This document shows positions 48,690 to 57,234 of a stretch of DNA of 64,000 nt, in pieces. Every line of letters starts with the position of its first letter. Position 1 is the first letter of the stretch. The notes under the pieces were generated by a model. The model had not been told where the DNA came from and ran no database searches. It saw nothing but the letters and a program-made list of their open reading frames with translations. Position numbers and translations under genes: made by a program. The stretch lies in assembly GCA_041390105.1 (NCBI GenBank), contig JAWKQO010000001.1, positions 1,118,001-1,182,000 on the forward strand, read 5' to 3'. The stretch is from Gemmatimonadota bacterium (GTDB taxonomy: Bacteria; Gemmatimonadota; Gemmatimonadetes; Longimicrobiales; Gaopeijiaceae).

Positions 48690-49447
48690 CCGGCCTCCGG
48701 CACGCCGGCCATGGGCGCCCGCACCACGGGCTCGGTCGACTCCGCGACCAAACGACTCGCTCGATACAGCGACGCGACCGTTCCCGCGTCGGTCCACCAG
48801 CCGCTGAGCGTGCCATGCCGCATCTCGCCCCACTCGATATAGCGGTTGTTGACGTCGGTGATCTCGAGCTCACCCCGCTGCGACGGGGACAGGCCCCGGA
48901 TGATGTCGAACACGCGGGCATCGTAGAAGTAGCACCCGGTCACGGCCAGGCGGCTGGTTGGGTTGCGTGGCTTCTCCACGATGCGGGTGACACGGTCCCC
49001 ATCGATCTCGGCAACGCCGAACCGCTCCGGATCCTCCACCTCCTTGAGCAGGATCATGGCGCCACCGGCTTGGGCCCGGTACGCCTCGACCGACGGGGCC
49101 AATGGCGCCCCGAAGAGGTTGTCGCCCAGCAGCACGACCACGGACTGCCCCTCGGCGAAGTGTTCGGCCAACCCCAAGGCCTCGGCGATACCTCCCTCTC
49201 CCTCCTGGTAGGCGTAGTGGAGGCGCTGAAGCCCGAACTCACGGCCGTTGCCCAGCAGGCGCAGGAAGTCGCCCGCTTCACTCCCACCGGTGACGACCAG
49301 GATGTCGCGAATCCCGGCGTGCACCAGCTGCTGAAGCGGGTAGTAGATCATCGGCCGGTCGTAGACCGGCAGCAGGTGCTTGTTGGTGACCCGGGTCATG
49401 GGAAGCAGCCGCGTGCCCAACCCCCCGGCCAGAACGATCCCTCTCAT
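48686..49447 (-). CDS. rmlA: Glucose-1-phosphate thymidylyltransferase (short form)
   Basis: Makes dTDP-glucose, the first step of the dTDP-rhamnose route. The 253 residues contain the nucleotide-binding loop IVLAGGLGTRLLPMTRVTNKH, PVYDRPMIYYPLQQLVHAG, VVLLGDNLFGAPL, IVEKPRNPTSRLAVTGCYFYD and GWWTDAGTVASLYRAS. It is shorter than the classic ~290-residue RmlA and belongs to the compact form. Start is ATG at 49447, overlapping the rmlD stop (ATGA). Confidence 0.92.
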   Translation of the reverse strand: MRGIVLAGGLGTRLLPMTRVTNKHLLPVYDRPMIYYPLQQLVHAGIRDILVVTGGSEAGDFLRLLGNGREFGLQRLHYAYQEGEGGIAEALGLAEHFAEGQSVVVLLGDNLFGAPLAPSVEAYRAQAGGAMILLKEVEDPERFGVAEIDGDRVTRIVEKPRNPTSRLAVTGCYFYDARVFDIIRGLSPSQRGELEITDVNNRYIEWGEMRHGTLSGWWTDAGTVASLYRASRLVAESTEPVVRAPMAGVPEAG

Positions 49448-50340
49448 CGTGCGCTCCCCACCCGTTCGCGCTCCCGCATTCGGACATGAAGGTCGAGCGT
49501 TTCTTGCCACTGGGGCAGCGAGCGACCGAGGAAGTGCTCGGTCGCCGTGGTATCCAACACGGAGTAGGCGGGTCGCGGAGCTGCTGCCCCCCACTCCGCA
49601 GTGGTGACCGGCTCGATGTCCGTCTTCAGTCCAGCACGACGACAGGCGGCCTGAGCGAGGTCCCACCACGTGGCCTCACCGCCATCGGCGACGTGCCACA
49701 CCCCGTGCACTTCCCTCTCTGCGAGTTCGCGCAGCACCTGCGCGAGTCCTGGAGCATACGTGGGGCGCCCGCGCTGGTCCGCGACCACGCGCAGCGGATC
49801 GCCCCGTGTCGCGCGATCGAGGATGGCGTCGACGAAGTTCCGTCCACCGGGCCCGTAGAGCCAGGACGTGCGGACGATGGCCCACTCCGCGGCCTCGGCC
49901 CGTACCGCCTCCTCCCCCGCCCGCTTGGAGGCCCCGTACACCCCCAAGGGAGCCGTGGGGTCGTCGGGTCTGTACGGCCGTCGCCCCTGGCCATCGAACA
50001 CGAAATCGGTCGAGAGGTACAGCAGTCGGGCGCCCACCGCGGCGCACGCCTGCGCAACAGCCCGCGTTCCGTCCCGGTTCACTGCCCAGGCGCGCTCGGG
50101 CTCGTCCTCGGCGCGGTCCACCTGGGTGAAGGCGGCGCAGTGGACAACGGTGCTCGGCCGGTCCCCACGGACCCGCGCCCGTACCGCGGCGGGATCGGTA
50201 ACGTCCAACTCGTGGTGCCCATAGGCCAACACGGGGCGCCCCGCCTCGCGGAAGGCGGCCACCACGGCCGATCCCAACAGTCCGGCCGCTCCGGTCACCA
50301 ACACCGCACCGGGGGCCCCCCGCTCTCCACGCGACGTCAT
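49444..50340 (-). CDS. rmlD: dTDP-4-dehydrorhamnose reductase
   Basis: Reduces dTDP-4-keto-rhamnose to dTDP-L-rhamnose. The 298 residues have the RmlD pattern: VLVTGAAGLLGSAVVAAFRE, HHELDVTDPAAV, VVHCAAFTQVDRAEDEPE, LSTDFVFDGQG with RPYRPDD, YGASKRAGEEAV with catalytic Tyr and Lys, and VRTSWLYGPGGRNFVDAIL. Start is ATG at 50340; a GTG five codons upstream (50355) is the alternative. RmlC, which makes its substrate, is not in the window. Confidence 0.93.
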   Translation of the reverse strand: MTSRGERGAPGAVLVTGAAGLLGSAVVAAFREAGRPVLAYGHHELDVTDPAAVRARVRGDRPSTVVHCAAFTQVDRAEDEPERAWAVNRDGTRAVAQACAAVGARLLYLSTDFVFDGQGRRPYRPDDPTAPLGVYGASKRAGEEAVRAEAAEWAIVRTSWLYGPGGRNFVDAILDRATRGDPLRVVADQRGRPTYAPGLAQVLRELAEREVHGVWHVADGGEATWWDLAQAACRRAGLKTDIEPVTTAEWGAAAPRPAYSVLDTTATEHFLGRSLPQWQETLDLHVRMRERERVGSAR

Positions 50341-50400
50341 GGCCGTAGAGTACACGGAGCACTTCGGATCTCAAAGACCGCTGGAATGGCCAGGCGGCCC

Positions 50401-50428
50401 CTGCGTGGGCGGTACCCCACGTGTGCAG
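50401..50428 (-). terminator. Weak bulged hairpin after GT4 gene
   Basis: A six-base stem (CGTGGG/CCCACG, 50404-50409 with 50416-50421) with possible outer CTG/CAG pairing lies seven bases after the glycosyltransferase stop at 50436, in the 95-base gap before rmlD. No T run follows. Confidence 0.25.
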
Positions 50429-50435
50429 AGCTTCC

Positions 50436-51638
50436 CTAGCGACCGAGCCGGCGCAACTCCTCGCGGTAGAGGTCGGCCAGGTCGTCCAGTAGCCGCTCGC
50501 GCCCGAAGCGCTCCGTGATGCTGCGCCGTCCTTGCGCCAACTGGGTAGGACCGGGAGGAGCAGCGAGGGTTCGAGACAGTGCGGAGGCGAAGGCTTCCGG
50601 GGTGTCCTCCGTCACCAAGCATCCCGGGACGGGCGGACCGAGGACGTCTCCGACTCCCCCGACCGCACGGGCCACGACCGGTATGCCACTCGCCACCGCC
50701 TCGATCACCGCGACCGGGGTGCCCTCGTCGTGCGAGGTCAGCGCCAGGACGTCGAGCGCCGGATACACCTCTTCGGTGTGCTTGACCCATCCGGCCCACT
50801 GTACCGCCGAGCCGATCCCGAGCGCTTCGGCCCGCGCACGCAGCGCCCGCTCACGCTCGCTGGGCCCGCCGCCCACGACGAGCAAGCGGGTGTCCGAACC
50901 GCTCGGGTCGCTCCGCAAGCGCGCGAAGGCCTCCAACATCAGCTCGTGGTTCTTGACGGGAGCCAGGCGCCCCACAACGCCGACGTAGCGGAGGTGCGGA
51001 TCGAGGCCCAGCGAGGAGCGCGCCCTCTCGCGCTCGCGCGACGGGTCGACGGACAGGAACGGCGCCAGATCGAACCCGAGTGGCACCACCCTCAGTTCGT
51101 CCGGGGGGAGAGCCAGCATGGCGGACAACTCGTCCCGCTGGGAGGGGCTCACCACCACGATCCGGTTCGTCAGCCGCGCCAGCGCCCGCTCCACTCCGGT
51201 GAACACGCGGGTGAGCAGCGGCGGGAAGTAGGCCCCCCCCAGCACGTGGCCGTGGTAGGTGTGCAGACGGATGGGCACGCCGGCCAGTGCGGCGGCGATC
51301 CGCCCCACAGCCCCGGCCTTGGCCGTATGCGTGTGGACGATGAGGGGCCGGTCCCGTCGGAAGCGCCGGACCAGTCGGGCGATGACCAGAAGGTCCTTCA
51401 GGGGATGCAGCGTCGGGTCCATGCCGGGGACGACCTCGATCTCCAGACCACGCTCGGCCGCGAGATAGCTCATGTCCCCTTCACCGGGCCCCAGATCGCC
51501 GGTGATCAGCGTCGTCGCGAAGCCACGATCGAGCAGCCCGGTGGTCAACTCGACCACGTGGATGGCGGGTCCACCGATGTTCAGGCGTGCGATGAGGCGA
51601 TGGACCGGGACGGGCGGCCCCGGTCCATCGCCCGGCAC
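50436..51638 (-). CDS. Glycosyltransferase, GT4 (CapM-like)
   Basis: A 400-residue GT4 enzyme: LIARLNIGGPAIHVVELTTG at the N-terminus, VHTHTAKAGAVGRIAAALAGV and HTYHGHVLGGAYFPP in the acceptor domain, VVSPSQRDEL, VGVVGRLAPVKNHELMLEAF at the domain linker, and LALTSHDEGTPVAVIEAVASGIPVVARAVGGVGD as the nucleotide-sugar site. This is the CapM/TuaC-like pattern. Start is GTG at 51638; no in-frame ATG gives a complete N-terminal strand. Confidence 0.92.
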   Translation of the reverse strand: MPGDGPGPPVPVHRLIARLNIGGPAIHVVELTTGLLDRGFATTLITGDLGPGEGDMSYLAAERGLEIEVVPGMDPTLHPLKDLLVIARLVRRFRRDRPLIVHTHTAKAGAVGRIAAALAGVPIRLHTYHGHVLGGAYFPPLLTRVFTGVERALARLTNRIVVVSPSQRDELSAMLALPPDELRVVPLGFDLAPFLSVDPSRERERARSSLGLDPHLRYVGVVGRLAPVKNHELMLEAFARLRSDPSGSDTRLLVVGGGPSERERALRARAEALGIGSAVQWAGWVKHTEEVYPALDVLALTSHDEGTPVAVIEAVASGIPVVARAVGGVGDVLGPPVPGCLVTEDTPEAFASALSRTLAAPPGPTQLAQGRRSITERFGRERLLDDLADLYREELRRLGR

Positions 51639-51658
51639 GCGGCCGGCAGGCCGGTGCT

Positions 51659-52966
51659 CTACGCCTTGACGATCCAGCGCTGGGGCTGACCGGACGCCGC
51701 GGCCACCTTGGCCGTGGCGTTGCGCGTGTCGATCAACGTCTGCGCCAAGCGTACGATGCGCTCGTAGTCGAAGTCCGAGTGATCCGTCAGGATCACGACG
51801 GCGTCTGCGTCCGTCAGCACCGCGTCGGTGAGCGGGACGGACGTGTGCTGCTCCCCGTCCTCACGAACTTCAGGCACGTAGGGGTCGTGGTAGCTGACGT
51901 GCGCACCCTCCTTCTCCAGGAGTCGGATCACGTCGAGAGCCGGCGACTCACGGACGTCGTCAATGTCCTTCTTGTACGCCACTCCCAGCACCAGGACCTT
52001 CGATCCGTTCACGGCCTTCTTGTGGGCGTTCAGGGCCTCCCGAATCTTTGCCACCACGAAGAGGGGCATATCCGAGTTGATCTGGGACGCCAGCTCGATG
52101 AAACGCGCCGTGTAGTTCAGCGACCGCATCTTCCACGACAGGTAGAGCGGGTCGATGGGGATGCAGTGTCCACCCAGCCCGGGGCCCGGCGTGAACTTCA
52201 TGAACCCGAACGGCTTGGTCGCGGCAGCGTCGATGACCTCCCAGACGTCCACGCCCAGCTTGTCGGCAATGAGCGCGATCTCGTTGACCAGCCCGATATT
52301 GACCGCGCGAAACGTGTTCTCGAGCAGCTTGGTCAGCTCGGCGGACTCCGCCGAGGAGACCGGGACCATGGAGTCGATGAACCGGCTGTAGAAGGCCGCG
52401 CCCCGCTCCGCGCACGCCGGCGTCATCCCCCCGATCACCTTGGGGGTGTTCTTGGTCTTCCACACCGGGTTGCCGGGATCGACGCGCTCGGGCGAGAAGC
52501 AAAGGAAGAAGTCCTCGCCCACCTTCATGCCGTTCTGCTCGAGCGCAGGAAGCAGCACCTCGCGCGTGGTACCGGGATAGGTGGTCGACTCGAGCACCAC
52601 CAGCTGCCCCCTGCGCAGGGCCTTGGCCACCGCCTCCGTGGCCGAGATGATGTAGGAGACGTCGGGGTCGCGCGTCTTCGACAGCGGAGTGGGCACGCAG
52701 ATCGAGATGGCCTCGCATTCGGCGAGGCGGCCCATGTCGGTGGTGGCCTCCAGTAGACCCTGCTCACGCACCCGGGCCACGTCGGCGTCGGTCAGGTCCT
52801 GGATGTGGGTGCGACCGCTGTTGATGGTCTCGACCACACGGGGGTTGACGTCGAAGCCCAGCACACGCACGCCGGCGCTGGCGGCCTCGACGGCCAGTGG
52901 CAGCCCGACATAGCCGAGGCCGAGGACACCCATGGTCCCCGAGGTGGGGGCGTTACCCTTATTCAC
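51659..52966 (-). CDS. UDP-N-acetylhexosamine 6-dehydrogenase (WbpA/WecC/TviB family)
   Basis: NAD-dependent four-electron oxidation of a UDP-HexNAc to its uronic acid. The 435 residues contain GVLGLGYVGLPLAVEAASAG, ICVPTPLSKTRDPDVSYI, ESTTYPGTTREVLLPAL, FSPERVDPGNPVWKTKNTP, NTFRAVNIGLVNEIAL, and the catalytic cysteine in GPGLGGHCIPIDPLYLSWK. The ERxDPGN and GGHCIPxDP blocks mark the HexNAc branch rather than Ugd. Start is set to GTG at 52966 because an AGAAGG ribosome site lies seven bases upstream; a TTG nine codons further up is less likely. Confidence 0.93.
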   Translation of the reverse strand: MNKGNAPTSGTMGVLGLGYVGLPLAVEAASAGVRVLGFDVNPRVVETINSGRTHIQDLTDADVARVREQGLLEATTDMGRLAECEAISICVPTPLSKTRDPDVSYIISATEAVAKALRRGQLVVLESTTYPGTTREVLLPALEQNGMKVGEDFFLCFSPERVDPGNPVWKTKNTPKVIGGMTPACAERGAAFYSRFIDSMVPVSSAESAELTKLLENTFRAVNIGLVNEIALIADKLGVDVWEVIDAAATKPFGFMKFTPGPGLGGHCIPIDPLYLSWKMRSLNYTARFIELASQINSDMPLFVVAKIREALNAHKKAVNGSKVLVLGVAYKKDIDDVRESPALDVIRLLEKEGAHVSYHDPYVPEVREDGEQHTSVPLTDAVLTDADAVVILTDHSDFDYERIVRLAQTLIDTRNATAKVAAASGQPQRWIVKA

Positions 52967-52973
52967 AGAGTTG

Positions 52974-52979
52974 CCTTCT
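52974..52979 (-). promoter_or_regulatory. Ribosome binding site deciding the start of the UDP-HexNAc dehydrogenase
   Basis: AGAAGG on the minus strand, seven bases before GTG at 52966. It supports that start over the in-frame TTG at 52993. It is one of few clear Shine-Dalgarno sites in this mostly overlapped gene array. Confidence 0.6.
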
Positions 52980-53018
52980 TCAGAGTGGCTCAAGAGTCAG
53001 GATCCGGACGACGATAGC

Positions 53019-53039
53019 CGCGAAATCTGTCGCTTCGCG
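53019..53039 (-). terminator. Possible hairpin after AsnB copy 3
   Basis: A six-base stem (CGCGAA/TTCGCG) with a nine-base loop lies ten bases after the asparagine synthetase-like stop at 53049, in the 82-base gap before the dehydrogenase. No T run follows. Confidence 0.3.
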
Positions 53040-53048
53040 CAGACCCAT

Positions 53049-54944
53049 TCAATCGGCAGGCTCGCTGAAGCGCCCTCGCTCCAGCCAGCGCGCCAGCACG
53101 AACAGCGCCCAGAGGGCATGCCCGTGGTCGGCTCTGCCGGCCGTGTGATCGCGGATCTTCGACCGGATCGCGTCGGCGCGGACCCATTGCAAGATCCGGG
53201 CACCGGGGGACAGCAGGGCCTCCTCCAGGGGACCTCGCCAGCGGCCCCGCAGCCAGGCGGGCAACGGGACGCCGAAGCCCATCTTGGGCCGATTCACGAT
53301 CTCGGGGGGGAGGAGGTCGGAGAAGGCCCGTTTCAGTAGGGTTTTCAGCTCCCGACCTCGGATCCGCTGGCGGTCGGGCAGGCCGCTGGCGAACTCGATG
53401 ACCGCCCGGTCCAGGAAGGGGGAACGGAGCTCGAGGCCGTGCATCATGCTGCACCGATCCGCCTTTACGAGGAGATCGTCCAACAGATAGGTCTCGAAAT
53501 TGACGCTGAGGATCTGTCCCAGCGGGCCGGCTCCCTCCGCCCGGGCCAGAGCCTCCCGGAACGACGCCTCCCGGTCGACGGGCCCGGCGGCCGCCAGGGC
53601 CTCCGGGGTGAGTACCGTACGCGGGTCCTCGGGCCAATACCCGATCCAGCGCAGCAGACGCTGCTCCGGAGGCAGCAGGGCGGCGTCCAGGAACCGGCGG
53701 GCACGCCGCCAGGGGCTGCGGAAGTCGTCGGGATGGGGAAGCAGGGACGTCAGGCCCCGGCCGACGTGCAGCAAAGCAGCCGGGACCCGTTCGGCCAGTA
53801 CCGCTCCCAGGAAGCGCGGGTACCCGGCGAACAGCTCGTCGCCGCCGTCCCCCGTCAGCGCGACGGTCACGTGCTCGCGGGTCAGCCTGGACACGATGGA
53901 CGTGGGCAACGCCGAGGAGTCGCCGAAGGGCTCGTCGTAGGCCTCGAGCAGCGCGTCGAGCAGGTCCAGCGACTGCGTCTCGACACGGAACTCGTGGTGA
54001 CGCGTTCCGAAGCGGGCCGCGGCCACTCGAGCGAAGTGGGTCTCGTCGTAGCGCGCATCGTCCGCGAATCCGATCGAGAACGTCTCTACCGGTTCGTCTC
54101 GCAGTCGGCTCATCAGGCCGACGACCAGCGTCGAGTCGATGCCTCCCGAAAGGAAGGCACCGAGCGGAACGTCCGCGACCAAGCGCTTCTCGACGGCTTG
54201 CTCCAGCAGCGCACGCACCGTCTGCGCTGGATTCCGCCGTTCACGCGTGGAGAAGTCCGCCGCCCAGTAGCGCCGCTCGGATTCCCCCCGCTCGTCCACC
54301 ACGAGCAGGCTGGCGGCTGGGAGCTTCTGAATCGCTCGGTAGGGAGTCCCCGGCGTGGGTACGTATCCGTACGCCAGGTAGAGGGGCAGGAACGCACGAT
54401 CCAGCCTGTCGTCTACCGCCGGAAGCGCCCAGAACGCCTTCATCTCGGAGGCGAACGCGATGCGGCTCGCGTCCCGGTAGATGAACAGAGGCTTCTTCCC
54501 GGCTGGATCGCGCGCGAGGAGCAGGCGCTGGCGCGGCTCGTCCCACAGGGCGAACGCGAACATCCCGTCCAGACGCTCGACCAGGGCATCGCCCCACGCC
54601 TCGTAGCCGTGGACCAGCACTTCGGTGTCCGATCGGCTTCGGAAGACGTGTCCCTCGCGCTGCAACTCGGCCCGCAAGCGCTGGAAGTTGTAGATCTCTC
54701 CGTTGAAGACGACGGTGACGGTGCCGTCCTCGTTCCCCATCGGTTGGTCGCCCGTGACTTTGTCGATGACCTCCAGCCGGGCGTGACCCAGGTGGCAGCG
54801 GCCGGACGCCGAAACCCAGGCGGTGCGCCGATCGGGGCCCCGGTGTTGCAGGGCCTCGGCCATGGCCTGCGCCTGGAGGCGGTCGCGCTCTCGCGCTCCC
54901 TCCAGTGGGGGCCCACGGTGGAGCACACCGGCGATGCCGCACAT
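53049..54944 (-). CDS. asnB: AsnB-like glutamine-dependent amidotransferase (copy 3)
   Basis: Asparagine synthetase family, 631 residues, with a canonical set of motifs: MCGIAGVLHRG with Cys2, QHRGPDRRTAW, VFNGEIYNFQRLR, the PP-loop FLSGGIDSTLVVGLM, VALTGDGGDELFAGYPRF and LELRSPFLDRAVIEFA. It is the most conventional of the three copies and may be closest to true AsnB, or to the exosortase/polysaccharide-linked type. It sits upstream of the UDP-HexNAc dehydrogenase, compatible with amidation of a HexNAc uronic acid as proposed for WbpS. Start ATG at 54944 shares a base with the glycosyltransferase stop (TGATG). Confidence 0.92.
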   Translation of the reverse strand: MCGIAGVLHRGPPLEGARERDRLQAQAMAEALQHRGPDRRTAWVSASGRCHLGHARLEVIDKVTGDQPMGNEDGTVTVVFNGEIYNFQRLRAELQREGHVFRSRSDTEVLVHGYEAWGDALVERLDGMFAFALWDEPRQRLLLARDPAGKKPLFIYRDASRIAFASEMKAFWALPAVDDRLDRAFLPLYLAYGYVPTPGTPYRAIQKLPAASLLVVDERGESERRYWAADFSTRERRNPAQTVRALLEQAVEKRLVADVPLGAFLSGGIDSTLVVGLMSRLRDEPVETFSIGFADDARYDETHFARVAAARFGTRHHEFRVETQSLDLLDALLEAYDEPFGDSSALPTSIVSRLTREHVTVALTGDGGDELFAGYPRFLGAVLAERVPAALLHVGRGLTSLLPHPDDFRSPWRRARRFLDAALLPPEQRLLRWIGYWPEDPRTVLTPEALAAAGPVDREASFREALARAEGAGPLGQILSVNFETYLLDDLLVKADRCSMMHGLELRSPFLDRAVIEFASGLPDRQRIRGRELKTLLKRAFSDLLPPEIVNRPKMGFGVPLPAWLRGRWRGPLEEALLSPGARILQWVRADAIRSKIRDHTAGRADHGHALWALFVLARWLERGRFSEPAD

Positions 54945-56044
54945 CAGCCTCGCCTCCTCCCTGCGCGCAGGGCCTGCAGGTTCTCCACCCAGTCATCGAT
55001 CACCGCCTCGATCGAGTAGTGCGTCTCGACCCGGGACCGTCCCGCGCGCCCCAGGCTCCTCTGCCGCTCGGGGTCACGCAGCAGGGTGAGCAGTGCCTGA
55101 CGCCACTCCACTCCGTCCCTGGCGTGCACACCGCTGACGCCGTCCTGCACCATCTCCTTCAACACCCCCACGGGTGAGCAGACGACGGGCAGCCCGCAGG
55201 CCATGTACTCGATCGCCTTGAGACCGCATTTCCCGCGCGACCAGGCATCGTCGGTGACTGGATAGAGGCCGATGTCCAGCTCCTGCACGCAGGCCACCCG
55301 CCGCTCCGGGGTCCACTGCTCGAACTCCAGCTCCAGCGGCGCAGGCGGAGTGGCCGGAGGGCGGTTGCACACGACCCGAAAGCGGAAGGGATGCTCGCTG
55401 GCCACCGCGGCGAGGTGGGAGTACAGCCCTTCCAGGTAGGGCAGCGCTGTATGGGATCCCACCCACCCGACGACTGCCCGCCCGTCGGACGGTGGCTTGG
55501 GCGCCGGTCGGTAGCGACCTGCGTCCACAACGGTCGGTACGACGCGAACCCCTTCCCCGGACCCTCGCGCCTCGCGCGCGTGCTCGGCCAGTGTCGCGTT
55601 ACCAGCGAACACCTGGTCGGCGGTCCGGCAAAGGTCGTCGGTGGCGCGCCCCGGACGTCGCAGCAGGGCCGCCAGACGATGGCGACCGGGTCCCGACAGG
55701 TACAACGCATCGTCGAAGTCGTACACGAGCCCCCCCGGACGGGGCCGCAGCCGTCGCAGGAGCAGGTGGCCCCCCAAGGGAGCCAGCTCCCGTTGGACGA
55801 CTACGACTTCGTCGCTCCGCAGAAGCCCGATGCGATGCCAGCGGCGTCGCCACGCGCGCAAGAGGAGCCCGACGCGAGCGGGCTCGCTGGCCCCCCCATA
55901 GAGATCGAGATAATCGCTGTCGGTCAGGAACGGTTCCAGTTGCAGATCGACCCCGCGCTGCTCCAATGCAGTACGGAATTGCGCCAGGCGAAACCAGGTG
56001 CTCGGCCCCCGCTCCGGGTAGGGCGCGAAGGCCACTACGCGCAT
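54944..56044 (-). CDS. Glycosyltransferase, GT4-like
   Basis: A 366-residue GT-B protein. It begins RVVAFAPYPERGPSTWFRLAQF, has GGLVYDFDDALYLSGPGRHR in the acceptor domain, VVGWVGSHTALPYLEGLY at the linker, and a donor site around WSRGKCGLKAIEYMACGLPVVCSPVG with KEMVQDGVSG. It is a paralogue of the enzyme at 6745-7845, but with a better conserved donor motif (the Glu in KAIEYMA). Its start ATG at 56044 overlaps the neighbouring gene by ten bases. Confidence 0.9.
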   Translation of the reverse strand: MRVVAFAPYPERGPSTWFRLAQFRTALEQRGVDLQLEPFLTDSDYLDLYGGASEPARVGLLLRAWRRRWHRIGLLRSDEVVVVQRELAPLGGHLLLRRLRPRPGGLVYDFDDALYLSGPGRHRLAALLRRPGRATDDLCRTADQVFAGNATLAEHAREARGSGEGVRVVPTVVDAGRYRPAPKPPSDGRAVVGWVGSHTALPYLEGLYSHLAAVASEHPFRFRVVCNRPPATPPAPLELEFEQWTPERRVACVQELDIGLYPVTDDAWSRGKCGLKAIEYMACGLPVVCSPVGVLKEMVQDGVSGVHARDGVEWRQALLTLLRDPERQRSLGRAGRSRVETHYSIEAVIDDWVENLQALRAGRRRG

Positions 56045-57234
56045 GGCAGCACCCCCATCGACCGATACAGGGCTGCAAGCGTGCGCAGCCCGTCAGGAAG
56101 GGCGAAGTGCCGCCTGGCGAGGTCCCTTGCCTCGTCCGCGCGATCCGGGCGCCTCGCAGTTTCGAGGAGCCAGCGAGCGATACCTTCGGGATCGGGCGGA
56201 ACGGGGAAGACGCGAGCCGCCGCGGACCCCTGGAATTGGAGTTCGAGGTCACCGACGCCCGAGGTCGCGGCGACCGCCAGGCCTGCAGCCAGGTACTCGC
56301 CCACACGAGTGGGAGCGCTGGCGCGCTTGGCCGGAGTCGGGCGTACGAGCGCCAGGCCGGCGTCCGCCATCGCCAACCACTCCGGCATCTCCGCACGGGA
56401 CGCGGACTCCACACGCACGGACTGGCCGGCGTGATGGGCCAGTGCCTGGGCTTCGCTGCGCTCCCGGGTCAGCAGCAGGAACTGTCCTCCCATACGCTCG
56501 AAGGCCGCACCCACCGCGAGGGTTTCCTTCCCGAGGTACCACCCGCTCACGGTGCCCGCGTGCACCAGGAGCGGTCGCGACGGATCGAAGCCCCGACGCA
56601 CGCGCAGCGCCCCAACGCCGGGCTTGGGCTCGAACTCGGTCAGGTCCACACAGGTGGGAACAACCACCTGGCGCGAAGTGGTCGCAGGTCCGAGCTCGGT
56701 CACGACCTCCTTCGCACGATTCGTCAGGTGCACGAGGGCATCGCTCTCCGCCAGCAGGCGCCGCTCCAGGCGGCGGGCTGCGGACACGACCGTGCCCCGG
56801 GTGGGCCAACGTCCCGACTCGATGCGCTCGTCCACCCAGAACCCCCGCATATCGAAGACCAGCGGGACACCGTGACGTCGCAGCGGCAGGGCCATTGCCC
56901 CGGCAACGTAGCTGCGCGCGTGGACCAGACCGAGGCCTCGTTCGGCGTGCAGGCGGTGCAGCGCGCGTCTTCCCTGCATCAGATCCCAGATCGTGGCGGG
57001 CAGGGAGGGTCGGCGGTGGTAGCTCAGGCACGTCCAGCCGACCCTGTGCTCCGCGAGGCGGGCGCGCAGCGCGTCGGTGGCCCCAGGTACCGCCAGGTCG
57101 TCCGGCTTCTCGAAGGACAAGACGTGCATGCAGTAGCCCGCCGCAGCGAGCCCGATCACATAGGGAAGCACCTGGGCTCGGCCCAGCGGCTCCAGCAGGC
57201 CATCGTAGGACACATACGCAACTCGCGCGGTCAT
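56035..57234 (-). CDS. Glycosyltransferase, GT4
   Basis: A 399-residue enzyme with VAYVSYDGLLEPLGRAQVLPY at the N-terminus, VHARSYVAGAMALPLRR, VVPTCVDLTEFEP, LLVHAGTVSGWYLGKE at the linker, and a donor site KRASAPTRVGEYLAAGLAV. The N-terminal pattern is that of GT4 enzymes in surface polysaccharide loci. Start ATG at 57234 overlaps the upstream gene stop (ATGA); the much longer reading frame upstream is antisense-like shadow of other genes. Confidence 0.88.
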   Translation of the reverse strand: MTARVAYVSYDGLLEPLGRAQVLPYVIGLAAAGYCMHVLSFEKPDDLAVPGATDALRARLAEHRVGWTCLSYHRRPSLPATIWDLMQGRRALHRLHAERGLGLVHARSYVAGAMALPLRRHGVPLVFDMRGFWVDERIESGRWPTRGTVVSAARRLERRLLAESDALVHLTNRAKEVVTELGPATTSRQVVVPTCVDLTEFEPKPGVGALRVRRGFDPSRPLLVHAGTVSGWYLGKETLAVGAAFERMGGQFLLLTRERSEAQALAHHAGQSVRVESASRAEMPEWLAMADAGLALVRPTPAKRASAPTRVGEYLAAGLAVAATSGVGDLELQFQGSAAARVFPVPPDPEGIARWLLETARRPDRADEARDLARRHFALPDGLRTLAALYRSMGVLPCA

